Below are positions 1-7,043 of a stretch of 12,717 bases of DNA, one piece after another. Positions within the stretch are counted from its first letter, which is position 1. Each line of letters starts with the position of its first letter. Position numbers and translations under genes: made by a program. The stretch covers positions 1 to 12,717 of the forward strand of contig JAMOPZ010000192.1 of assembly GCA_027064245.1 (NCBI GenBank), given 5' to 3'. The notes under the pieces are model-generated. The model saw nothing but the letters and a program-made list of their open reading frames with translations. It searched no databases and was not told the origin of the DNA. Origin of the DNA: Campylobacterales bacterium. GTDB lineage: Bacteria; Campylobacterota; Campylobacteria; Campylobacterales; Arcobacteraceae.

Positions 1-576
1 TGCTGTTTGACTTATAGCACCATCAGAAACATCATTTTTCAAGCTAGAAAGTCCAAGTCCTGAACTATTTGATGCTATTCCACCACTTGTAGTAAGTATA
101 TCTGCACTTGTTTCACCTATTTGAAATGTTAAAGCTGCAGTTGAACTTGCATTACCATGACTAGCCTGCAATAAAGACATACCATTATAGTTTGTTTGTT
201 TAGCTATATTATTTAACTGATCAAGTAATTTATTGATATCTTTTGCAATTGCTGATCTACCTTCTGTAGAAGTTGTTGCTGTTCCTGCTTGTGTTAATTT
301 TTGCTTTATAATATCTATGATATTTGATTGTTCTGACATAGCTTTATCAGCTATTTGTACCAGAGCAACACCAGAGTTTGCATTATCTATTGATTGTTGA
401 ATTGAGCTAGCTTGTGTTCTTAATTTATCTGCAATTGACAATCCAGAAGCATCATCACTAGCTTTATTAATTCTAAGCCCAGAACTTAATCTTCCAAGAG
501 AAGTATTTAAACTTTTATCCGTTTGTGTCATAGCTTCTTGTGCTGACAATGAAGAAATATTTGTGTTAATCCTCAT
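1..576 (-). CDS. fla: Flagellin, N-terminal part (cut by window edge)
   Basis: Main structural subunit of the flagellar filament, exported through the flagellar type III apparatus. Only the first 192 codons are present; the 3' part lies beyond base 1. The start ATG at 576-574 gives MRINTNISSL, followed by the conserved flagellin N-terminal D0/D1 region: LSSGLRINKASDDASGLSIA (about residues 30-49), then the D1 helices with IADKLRTQ and NYNGMSLL. The stretch QKLTQAGTATTS replaces the TLR5-recognised segment of enterobacterial flagellins, as in Campylobacter, Helicobacter and Arcobacter flagellins. An AGGAA ribosome site (complement of 582-586) lies a few bases before the start. The gene is separated from the upstream penicillin-binding protein gene by 152 bp and has its own promoter candidate. 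The family call is very secure; which paralogue (flaA or flaB type) cannot be told from this fragment. Confidence 0.96.
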   Translation of the reverse strand, partial: MRINTNISSLSAQEAMTQTDKSLNTSLGRLSSGLRINKASDDASGLSIADKLRTQASSIQQSIDNANSGVALVQIADKAMSEQSNIIDIIKQKLTQAGTATTSTEGRSAIAKDINKLLDQLNNIAKQTNYNGMSLLQASHGNASSTAALTFQIGETSADILTTSGGIASNSSGLGLSSLKNDVSDGAISQTA

Positions 577-634
577 TTTATTTCCTTTTCTGCATTATGC
601 ATTTTAGTATTTTGTGTATGTGTTATATAGAGGT

Positions 635-640
635 ATTATA
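635..640 (-). promoter_or_regulatory. Candidate -10 box of the flagellin gene
   Basis: Read on the minus strand this is a perfect TATAAT, about 60 bases before the flagellin start codon. No sigma-54 (GG-N10-GC) or Campylobacter-type sigma-28 (CGATAT-like) element was seen in the 152-bp gap, so a housekeeping sigma promoter is the simplest reading. This fits what I recall of Arcobacter, where flagellar sigma factors are reported missing. The -35 position has no consensus match, as is usual in this phylum. Confidence 0.45.
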
Positions 641-728
641 TTTGAACATCTCTTAATCTATGCTTAAGAAATACTTATTTTAATCAAGATTTAAAGATAT
701 CTCAATATAGTTACACATTAATATTAAA

Positions 729-2693
729 TTAAAATATTATATTATCATCTTTTTTTTCTTGAATATCAGGTATATCATTTTTCTTTGGTATATTTGATAT
801 TTGTGTAAATACCTCTTTTTTTCCATTAAAATATTGTTCAAATACACCTTTTGGTTTTTTAAAAACTCTAGGGATTTCTGGATGAAGTTTTAACCATCGT
901 TTATAAAAATAAGAAAAAGCAGGTGCTGCAGTTCTTCCTCCTGTTTCACTTCTATTCATAGGTTTATTATCATCATTGCCAAACCATACTATAGTTTGAA
1001 GACTAGGTGAATATCCACAAAACCAAGCATCAATATTTTTATTTGTAGTTCCTGTTTTTCCTGCTGTTTGCAACTCTTTTACTTGTGCATTTCTTCCTGT
1101 TCCTCTTTTTACAACATCTTCTAAAATAGATGTCATAAGATATGTTTGAGATGAACTTGTTATATAAGTTTGAATAGTATCAAATACTATTGTTTGACCT
1201 GCTCTATTTTTAACACTAGCTATCATATATGGTTTTACAATAATACCATTATTTGAAAAAAGTGTATAATTTTGGCTAAATTGCAAAGGTGAAACACTAA
1301 AACTTCCAAGAGTTAAAGATAGATCATAAGGAATTTTTGTAAATTTATATCGTAAAAGTGATTTATAAACTATATCAATACCCAATTGGGTTACTAAATT
1401 TATTGTTGCTAAGTTTCTTGAGTGTACTAAAGCCTCTCGCAAAGGTATTAATCCTTTATAATCTTTTTCATAATTTTTTGGTTGCCATTTTTTTATATTA
1501 TTTGATTTTGTATTGTATTTGTATGTTCGTGCAATATCTACAAGATTTGAAGCTGTTGAATATCCAAGATCTAAAGCTGTTTGATATATAAAAGGTTTTG
1601 CCGAACTTCCTGGTTGCCTATAGCTTTGTACAGCTCTATTAAAAGATGATTTTTTATAATCTACTCCACCTACAAGTGCTAAAATCTCTCCTGTATGATT
1701 TTTTAGAACCACCATAGCACCATTTAATGTTTTTGTTTTACTTTTTTCTTTATTTTTATGATATTTTTCATCTCTTTTTTTTATCTTATCATAGGCATAT
1801 TTTAATCCATCTTTTGCTATTTGTTGAGCTTTATAATCTATTGTTAAAGTTATATCATATCCTCCACCTTTTAAATCTGGTATATCATTTTTTAAAAGTT
1901 TTCTTGCATAATCTATAATATAAGGTGCTTTATTTAAAGAAAGTGTATCATTATATACCTCAGGGATAAGTTTTATACTATTTTTATACTCCTCTTTAGT
2001 TATCCAACCTAATTTTTTAAGCCTATTTATTACACTATTGGCACGACTAAGTGAATATTTTAATTTTTTTGTAGGATCATAAAAACTAGGAGCTCTAGGA
2101 AGTCCCACAAGCATAGCTATCTCTTTTAGATTAAGTTGATCTAACTCTTTATGAAAATAGCCCTTAGATGCAGTTCTTATACCATAATATCCATGTCCAA
2201 AATATACTTGATTTAGATATCTTTCTAAGATTTGCTCTTTTGTAAGTAGTGTTTCTAATCGTAGTGATAAAAGTGCCTCTTTTACTTTTCTTAATAATTT
2301 TTTATCTCTTGTTAAAATCATAGTTTTTACAAGTTGTTGTGTAAGTGTACTTGCACCTTCTACTAATTTTAAATGTTTTATATCTTTTATAATTGCCCTA
2401 ATAATTGCATCTATATTTACTCCACTATGCTCAAAAAAGTTTGTATCTTCTATAGCTATAAGACTCTCTATTACCCTTGGAGGTATTTGATTATATTTTA
2501 CATACAATCTATTTTCTTTATCAAATATTTTTCCAAGAAGCATGCCGTGTCTATCAAAAAATCTAGTTGTTAAATTTGGTTTATAATCAACTATTTTATC
2601 TACATCAAATCTTATTTGAGCATATAAAAACATAAGCCATCCAAAAAAACTAACTATTAAAAGAAATATTATAAAAAATATTTTTTTTATCAT
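729..2693 (-). CDS. mrcA: Class A penicillin-binding protein (PBP1a type)
   Basis: Bifunctional peptidoglycan synthase anchored in the inner membrane, with both catalytic domains in the periplasm: it polymerises lipid II and cross-links the stem peptides. The 654-residue protein has a single N-terminal membrane anchor (about residues 4-24), a GT51 transglycosylase domain (about 45-235) with catalytic Glu82 in EDTNFFEH and the STLTQQ motif near 115-120, and a transpeptidase domain (about 320-600). The transpeptidase motifs are intact: SSAK with Ser363/Lys366, SRN 425-427 and KTGT 546-549. The tail after about 610 is polar and charged and has no recognised domain. Its ATG overlaps the stop of the ABC ATPase gene by 4 bp, so translation is probably coupled, and it is the last gene of the gpmI cluster. 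Naming it mrcA/pbpA follows family similarity only. Confidence 0.95.
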   Translation of the reverse strand: MIKKIFFIIFLLIVSFFGWLMFLYAQIRFDVDKIVDYKPNLTTRFFDRHGMLLGKIFDKENRLYVKYNQIPPRVIESLIAIEDTNFFEHSGVNIDAIIRAIIKDIKHLKLVEGASTLTQQLVKTMILTRDKKLLRKVKEALLSLRLETLLTKEQILERYLNQVYFGHGYYGIRTASKGYFHKELDQLNLKEIAMLVGLPRAPSFYDPTKKLKYSLSRANSVINRLKKLGWITKEEYKNSIKLIPEVYNDTLSLNKAPYIIDYARKLLKNDIPDLKGGGYDITLTIDYKAQQIAKDGLKYAYDKIKKRDEKYHKNKEKSKTKTLNGAMVVLKNHTGEILALVGGVDYKKSSFNRAVQSYRQPGSSAKPFIYQTALDLGYSTASNLVDIARTYKYNTKSNNIKKWQPKNYEKDYKGLIPLREALVHSRNLATINLVTQLGIDIVYKSLLRYKFTKIPYDLSLTLGSFSVSPLQFSQNYTLFSNNGIIVKPYMIASVKNRAGQTIVFDTIQTYITSSSQTYLMTSILEDVVKRGTGRNAQVKELQTAGKTGTTNKNIDAWFCGYSPSLQTIVWFGNDDNKPMNRSETGGRTAAPAFSYFYKRWLKLHPEIPRVFKKPKGVFEQYFNGKKEVFTQISNIPKKNDIPDIQEKKDDNIIF

Positions 2694-3403
2694 ACTCTAA
2701 ACTTTCTATTTATAAAATTACTATTTAAGAGTACTTTAGTATATTGTTGTTGTGGATTTGTAATTATATTATCTATAGATCCATACTCTATAATTGATCC
2801 ATCTTTTACTATAGCTATATCTTTTACTATAGTTTTTACAGACTCTATATCATGACTTATAAAGATCATTAAAAAACCAAATCTATCTTGCAAATTTCTT
2901 AACAGATCTAAAATAAGTTTTTTATTTGCACTATCAAGTGCTGTTGTTGGTTCATCTAAAAGTAAAAGTTTTGGTTTTTTAGCTAAAATTATAGCTATTA
3001 CTACCCTTTGTAGTTGTCCACCACTTAATTGACTTGGGAATTTATCTTTTGTATTTATATCTAATCCAACAGTTTTTAAAGAATTATCTATAATATTATC
3101 TGGTTGAAAAAATTGTTTTTTTATCTTTGTCATAGGAGATAGTGAAGTAAATGGATTTTGTGGAATAAAACCTATATTATCTAACTTTAAATCAAAATCT
3201 GATTTATAATCAAATTTTGAAGACAGATTAAAAGGTAATAATCCTAAGATACTTTTAAGTGTGATTGACTTACCACTTCCACTTTGACCAACAAGTGCCA
3301 AAGAGTGTTCAAGAGTTAGTGGAGTTTGTATAACTTTAAGTAGATCAACCAATAGTTTATCTGTACTATTTATTTTTAATTTACTTATAGTTAAAAATGA
3401 CAT
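2690..3403 (-). CDS. ABC transporter ATPase, Opp/Dpp/Nik-like, orphan
   Basis: Cytoplasmic nucleotide-binding subunit of an ABC transporter. All catalytic motifs are present in 237 residues: Walker A GQSGSGKS 39-46, Q-loop Gln82 in IPQNPFTSLSP, signature LSGGQ 126-130, Walker B LLLLDE 146-151, and the switch His184 in ISHD. The Q-loop sequence and the C-terminal NPQQQYTKVLL (compare NPxHPYT in OppD/DppF) place it with peptide, dipeptide or nickel importers. It is shorter than the usual 300-plus residues of OppD/OppF because it ends right after that element. No permease, partner ATPase or binding protein gene is nearby, so its transport partner is unknown. It starts 6 bp after the response regulator stop with only a weak AAGA ribosome site, and its TGA overlaps the ATG of the penicillin-binding protein gene. 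The ATPase family call is secure; the substrate is not. Confidence 0.92.
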   Translation of the reverse strand: MSFLTISKLKINSTDKLLVDLLKVIQTPLTLEHSLALVGQSGSGKSITLKSILGLLPFNLSSKFDYKSDFDLKLDNIGFIPQNPFTSLSPMTKIKKQFFQPDNIIDNSLKTVGLDINTKDKFPSQLSGGQLQRVVIAIILAKKPKLLLLDEPTTALDSANKKLILDLLRNLQDRFGFLMIFISHDIESVKTIVKDIAIVKDGSIIEYGSIDNIITNPQQQYTKVLLNSNFINRKFRV

Positions 3404-3409
3404 ATTATC

Positions 3410-3790
3410 TTAATGTGTAAGACGATGTATCTCTTTTATTAGTTGATCAAATTTTATAGGTTTGTTTAAAAATAGATCAGCTTTATTTGTATCTTTTATC
3501 ATTCTTCCATGACCTGATACTACAATAACTGGAGTATTTGGACTAATTTCTTTAATCTTATCTATCATATCATTTCCTGACATATTTGGCATACGAATAT
3601 CAGATATAATTATATCTGGCTCTACTTCTTTAAATTTTTCTAATCCCTCTAAACCATCATTTGCAGTATATGCATGATGAAATATTTTATCAAAAGTTGT
3701 AGACATAATCTCTCGTATATCCTCACCATCTTCTACAATTAAAATATTTAAGTTTTTTAACTTTGCTACTATATCATTGATTGTTTGCAT
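3410..3790 (-). CDS. Single-domain response regulator (CheY-like receiver)
   Basis: A 126-residue stand-alone receiver domain with no DNA-binding or enzymatic output domain, expected to act in the cytoplasm by protein-protein contact after phosphorylation. The acidic pocket is Glu20-Asp21, the phospho-acceptor is Asp64 in IIISDIRMPNMSG, the switch Ser92 lies in VVSGHG, and Lys110-Pro111 is the conserved KP pair. The residue at the usual Tyr/Phe switch position appears to be Leu108 (DLFLNKP), so its output surface may differ from true CheY. A strong AAAGGAAAT ribosome site (complement of 796-804 in the 3000s, i.e. 3796-3804) lies in the 13-bp gap after gpmI. No histidine kinase gene is close, so its partner is unknown. 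Co-transcription with gpmI, an ABC ATPase and a cell-wall enzyme is inferred from spacing. Confidence 0.93.
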   Translation of the reverse strand: MQTINDIVAKLKNLNILIVEDGEDIREIMSTTFDKIFHHAYTANDGLEGLEKFKEVEPDIIISDIRMPNMSGNDMIDKIKEISPNTPVIVVSGHGRMIKDTNKADLFLNKPIKFDQLIKEIHRLTH

Positions 3791-3803
3791 TTTTTATTTC
3801 CTT

Positions 3804-5282
3804 TTATATAAGTGCTTTATCCATAACCGATGGAATTTCTAAATTTAATAATTTTAAAACTGTTGGTGCTATATTGTTTAAGCCACCATTTTTAACCTCT
3901 TTTATATTATCATCAATAACAAAACAATAAACATCTCCTACTGTATGATTAGTTAAAGTGTTACCATCTTTATCTTTCATCATTTCACAGTTTCCATGAT
4001 CACTTGTTAAAACTACACTATAGTTATATTTTTTTGCTTTTTCTAATATAATTCCTAGTTCATAATCTACCGCTTCAACTGCTTTAATTCCTGCTTCATA
4101 AACACCCGTATGACCTACCATATCACCATTTGCAAAATTTACAACTATAAAATCATACCCTTTTTCTATACCATCTTGTACACTTTTACTAACTTGAGGT
4201 GCTGACATAGAAGGTTGCATATCATAAGTAGCTACTTTTGGAGATGGTACAAGCACTCTATATTCATTTTCAAATGGTTCCTCTTTTCCACCATTGAAAA
4301 AAAATGTTACATGTGCATATTTTTCTGTTTCTGCTGTGTGAAGCTGTGAAAGCCCAGCATCACTTATAACTTCACTTAATGTATCTTTTGGAGTATCTTT
4401 TGGAAAAAGTACAGGAAGTGAAAAATTTTTATCATACTGTGTCATAGTTGCTATTTGCAATTTTATATCTTTTTTATCAAACTCTTTAAAATCTTTTGAT
4501 CCAAGTGCAAAACTAAACTCTCTTGATCTATCACTTCTAAAATTTGCAAATATTACACCATCATTCTCTTTTATACCATTATATGAATTAAATGCAATAG
4601 GTTCTATAAACTCATCAAAAATCTCACTTTTATATTGTGTATCTATATAATCTATTACTGTTAGATCTGTTTTATTTTTAGCTTCAACTACAATATCGTA
4701 TGATTTTTTTATACGATCCCAGTTATTATCTCTATCCATACCATAGTATCTTCCACCAATTGAAGCTATAGATATATTATCATTGCAAATTTTTTGAATT
4801 TGAGTAATATAATTTTTAGCACTATCATATGCTACATCTCTACCATCTGTTATAAGATGTAGATATACTTTCTTATTGTTATTTTGTGCTATTTTTGCTA
4901 AAGCTTCTATATGTGATATATGTGAGTGTACTCCACCATCACTTAAAAGTCCAATTATATGGATATTGTTTGAGTTATTTAAAATATCTTTTAAAATAAC
5001 ATTATCTTTTAATGTATCATCTTCTATACTTAAATTTATTTTTACTAGATCTTGATATAAAACTCTTCCACTACCTATACTCATATGACCCACTTCACTA
5101 TTACCCATTTGACCATCAGGAAGCCCTACATATTTTCCATAAGTATGTACTAAACTATAAGGGGTAGTTTTAAAAAGTTTATCATAAGTTGGTTTTACAG
5201 CATTACAAAATGCATTAAAAGAACAAGAGTTATTATGCCCTATACCATCTGTTATAATTAAAAGTACCTTTTTATTTGACAT
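3804..5282 (-). CDS. gpmI: Phosphoglycerate mutase, cofactor-independent
   Basis: Interconverts 3-phosphoglycerate and 2-phosphoglycerate in glycolysis and gluconeogenesis, using two Mn2+ ions and a phosphoserine intermediate, in the cytosol. At 492 residues it is slightly shorter than the usual 505-515. Visible active-site residues are metal-binding Asp12 (ITDGIG), nucleophile Ser62 (GQMGNSEVGH), substrate-binding His121 and the TDGRD motif at 146-150, the FRSDRSRE loop near 248-255, and the metal ligands Asp387/His391 (NGDMVGH), Asp428/His429 (SDHGN) and His446 (NHTVGD). The start codon at 5282 has AAGGT about 10 bp upstream (complement of 5293-5297) and a TGtTATAAT promoter candidate beyond. 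It is the first gene of a compact minus-strand cluster. Confidence 0.97.
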   Translation of the reverse strand: MSNKKVLLIITDGIGHNNSCSFNAFCNAVKPTYDKLFKTTPYSLVHTYGKYVGLPDGQMGNSEVGHMSIGSGRVLYQDLVKINLSIEDDTLKDNVILKDILNNSNNIHIIGLLSDGGVHSHISHIEALAKIAQNNNKKVYLHLITDGRDVAYDSAKNYITQIQKICNDNISIASIGGRYYGMDRDNNWDRIKKSYDIVVEAKNKTDLTVIDYIDTQYKSEIFDEFIEPIAFNSYNGIKENDGVIFANFRSDRSREFSFALGSKDFKEFDKKDIKLQIATMTQYDKNFSLPVLFPKDTPKDTLSEVISDAGLSQLHTAETEKYAHVTFFFNGGKEEPFENEYRVLVPSPKVATYDMQPSMSAPQVSKSVQDGIEKGYDFIVVNFANGDMVGHTGVYEAGIKAVEAVDYELGIILEKAKKYNYSVVLTSDHGNCEMMKDKDGNTLTNHTVGDVYCFVIDDNIKEVKNGGLNNIAPTVLKLLNLEIPSVMDKALI

Positions 5283-5313
5283 ATATATTTTACCTTAAAT
5301 TATTTTTTAGATT

Positions 5314-5319
5314 ATTATA
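5314..5319 (-). promoter_or_regulatory. Candidate extended -10 box for the gpmI cluster
   Basis: The minus strand reads TG-T-TATAAT, an extended -10 element about 32 bp before the gpmI start codon. It is the only good promoter match ahead of the four-gene cluster, so it probably drives all of it. Confidence 0.5.
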
Positions 5320-5372
5320 ACAAAAAATATATTAAAAATTTATGATAGGACCCACCTTAATTTTAAATTTTA

Positions 5373-5399
5373 GCTTAATTTTTAGTATTTTTCTTAAGC
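5373..5399. promoter_or_regulatory. Inverted repeat GCTTAA-N15-TTAAGC in the gpmI/cbiK divergent region
   Basis: A perfect 6-bp inverted repeat with a 15-bp T-rich spacer, sitting 22-48 bp upstream of the cbiK -10 candidate. A third CTTAA box lies at 5356-5360, so CTTAA recurs at 5356, 5374 and 5393, steps of 18 and 19 bp. It could be an operator or activator site, but short AT-rich repeats also arise by chance here. Confidence 0.25.
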
Positions 5400-5420
5400 C
5401 AAAAGCAAAATAATATATTG

Positions 5421-5426
5421 TATTAT
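5421..5426 (+). promoter_or_regulatory. Candidate -10 box for cbiK-cobI
   Basis: TATTAT preceded directly by TG, 26 bp before the cbiK start codon. It is followed by a strong ribosome site AAGAGGAAA (5442-5450). The short leader leaves no room for a cobalamin riboswitch. Confidence 0.4.
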
Positions 5427-5452
5427 ACAAAATTAAAATACAAGAGGAAATA

Positions 5453-6268
5453 ATGAAAAGATATAGACACTACAAAAAAGATAAAGCTATTATATTATCA
5501 TGCTTTGGATCAATCATAGAGCAAAAAAAATATGAAAAGTTACAAAAAAATATACAAAAAAGTTTTTCAGATTGTGAAGTTTTTTTAGCTTTTGGTTCAA
5601 GAATGGTTTTAAAAGAGTTAAATAAAGATGAAACTATATATAAAAATCTTGTACAAACTTTAGCAGATGTAGATATGTTGGGATTTAGAAATATCATAGT
5701 AACTTCAGTAAATCTTTTTCCAACAGATGAACATGAGGTATTAAAAGATATTGTAGATGGATTTAATAACTTTTCTTTATCAAATATTAGATATACAAAT
5801 GCTATTTTAACAAAAACAAAAGATACAACATTATTTTTAAAAGAGTTGGATAAGACTATATCCAAAAAAGATAGAGCAAATTTATATATAATACACGGTA
5901 CTCCAAAGCTAGATACCTCTGGGATAGATAGTATCTCTTATACTGCTTCATTTTTAGAAACTATAGGAGATAGTAATTATACTTGTTCACTAGAGGGAGC
6001 TTATCCATTTTATGCAGTAAAAGAAGCTTTAATAAATAAAATGAAAAAAGATGGTATTAAAAAAGTACAAGTAGTACCTATGCTTCTTGTAAGTGGAAAT
6101 CACTATATAAAAGATATGGTAGAGATATCAGATGAACTATCACAACATTTTTCTTCAAAAATTGTAGATACTATTACAAAAGATAAAAAATTTAATCTTT
6201 TATCTACAGATTTAATTCAAAATATTATAAAAAATAATATCCAAGAGGAGATCACAAAACTTGGATAA
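5453..6268 (+). CDS. cbiK: Anaerobic cobaltochelatase (CbiK family)
   Basis: Inserts cobalt into sirohydrochlorin or precorrin-2 in the early (anaerobic) branch of cobalamin synthesis. The 271-residue length and motifs match the CbiK type rather than the short CbiX. Expected metal-binding and catalytic residues are His148 (YIIHGTP), Glu181 (SLEGAYPF) and His217 (LLVSGNHYIKDM), matching the His-Glu-His set of Salmonella CbiK; the N-terminal strand AIILSCFGS also fits. There is no signal peptide, so it is cytoplasmic. The start at 5453 has a well-placed AAGAGGAAA site. Its last 8 bases overlap cobI, which supports one pathway and one transcript. Iron or nickel insertion is a possible alternative use, since family members can chelate other metals in vitro, but the neighbouring cobI argues for cobalamin. 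Confidence 0.9.
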   Translation: MKRYRHYKKDKAIILSCFGSIIEQKKYEKLQKNIQKSFSDCEVFLAFGSRMVLKELNKDETIYKNLVQTLADVDMLGFRNIIVTSVNLFPTDEHEVLKDIVDGFNNFSLSNIRYTNAILTKTKDTTLFLKELDKTISKKDRANLYIIHGTPKLDTSGIDSISYTASFLETIGDSNYTCSLEGAYPFYAVKEALINKMKKDGIKKVQVVPMLLVSGNHYIKDMVEISDELSQHFSSKIVDTITKDKKFNLLSTDLIQNIIKNNIQEEITKLG

Positions 6269-6929
6269 AAAACTTTATATGGTATCTTTAGGACCAGGAG
6301 ATATAGATCTTTTAACTATAAAGGCTCTTGAGTCTTTAAAAAACTGTGAAGCTATATGTGTACCTACAAAAAGTAGTGATCATAGCTTCAAAAAATCTAT
6401 GACAAAAAAGATTATAGATAAACTTTTTGTTAAATATAATTTTAACAAAGATTTAATTCCCGTATATACCCCTATGCATTTTAAAAAAGAGGATTGGCAA
6501 TATCAAGTTGATATTATACAAGATACACTAAAAAAGTACAATAAGGTTTGTTTTATAACTCTAGGTGATGCTGCTGTTTATAGTACTGTATATTATTTGC
6601 TTGATATTATAAAAGTCCAAGATAAATCTTTGTATGATAATTGTGAGGTTATAGCTGGTGTTACATCGTTTAGTAATGCAAGTGCAAGGGTAAAAAAACC
6701 TCTTTGTATGGGGGATAGTAAATTTGAAATTATACCACTTTTGGATAAAGATATACCATCTACAAAGATATATATGAGACCAAAGATTGGTTTTGATACA
6801 TCTGTTTTACCATCTTCAAATAGTTTTTATACTTTTGAAAATTTAAATTATGATTTTGAAAAAATCACACCAAAAAAGATAGAAAAAACAACAAAATATA
6901 TGACACTTTTTATTGACTTTTATTCTTAG
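6261..6929 (+). CDS. cobI: Precorrin-2 / cobalt-factor II C20-methyltransferase
   Basis: S-adenosylmethionine-dependent methylation of C20 of the corrin precursor, the step directly after cobalt insertion by CbiK in the anaerobic pathway (where the enzyme is called CbiL). The 222-residue protein has the tetrapyrrole methylase signature SLGPGDIDLLT (9-19), the second motif TLGDAAVYST (100-109; many relatives have GDP where this has GDA), and GVTSFSNASARVKKPL (133-148), a region typical of this subfamily. I chose the TTG at 6261 because AAGAGGAG (6243-6250) is correctly spaced from it. The first internal ATG, at 6279 (residue 7), would cut into the first beta strand and has no ribosome site. 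The 8-bp overlap with cbiK suggests translational coupling. Confidence 0.9.
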   Translation: MDKKLYMVSLGPGDIDLLTIKALESLKNCEAICVPTKSSDHSFKKSMTKKIIDKLFVKYNFNKDLIPVYTPMHFKKEDWQYQVDIIQDTLKKYNKVCFITLGDAAVYSTVYYLLDIIKVQDKSLYDNCEVIAGVTSFSNASARVKKPLCMGDSKFEIIPLLDKDIPSTKIYMRPKIGFDTSVLPSSNSFYTFENLNYDFEKITPKKIEKTTKYMTLFIDFYS

Positions 6930-6949
6930 ATTTATAAATATATATAATT

Positions 6950-6974
6950 AAATTATTAATTTGATATTTTTTTT
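6950..6974 (+). terminator. Weak candidate terminator after cobI
   Basis: A short AAATT/AATTT hairpin (6950-6962) followed 4 bp later by a run of eight T (6967-6974). The stem is only 5 A-T pairs, so it is weak; the T run in the gap between cobI and the asd promoter is the main support. Confidence 0.2.
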
Positions 6975-7008
6975 AAAGCTGTTTTTAGATTATTAAGTTA
7001 CTATTCGT

Positions 7009-7014
7009 TAAAAT
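7009..7014 (+). promoter_or_regulatory. Candidate -10 box for asd
   Basis: TAAAAT 29 bp ahead of the asd start, followed by a clear AGGAG ribosome site at 7034-7038, five bases before the ATG. The 114-bp gap after cobI suggests asd begins a new transcript. Confidence 0.35.
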
Positions 7015-7043
7015 AAAGAAATATTGTAGTTTTAGGAGTTTAT

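Noticed and set aside
1..576. Pseudogene call for flagellin because only 192 codons are seen
   Set aside because: The frame is open to the window edge with fully conserved N-terminal motifs; it is cut by the window, not broken.
719..739. Terminator for the gpmI-mrcA cluster: TAATATT/AATATTA hairpin at the mrcA stop
   Set aside because: Seven A-T pairs with a 7-base loop in A/T-only sequence and no clear T run; indistinguishable from chance.
1358..2573. Plus-strand ORFs opposite the penicillin-binding protein gene
   Set aside because: Low-complexity Leu/Tyr/Phe-rich translations antisense to a clearly conserved protein; shadows of AT-rich coding DNA.
5283..5452. Cobalamin riboswitch upstream of cbiK
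   Set aside because: No B12-box-like sequence or GC-containing helices in the AT-rich 170 bp, and the likely transcription start leaves a leader of only about 20 bases.
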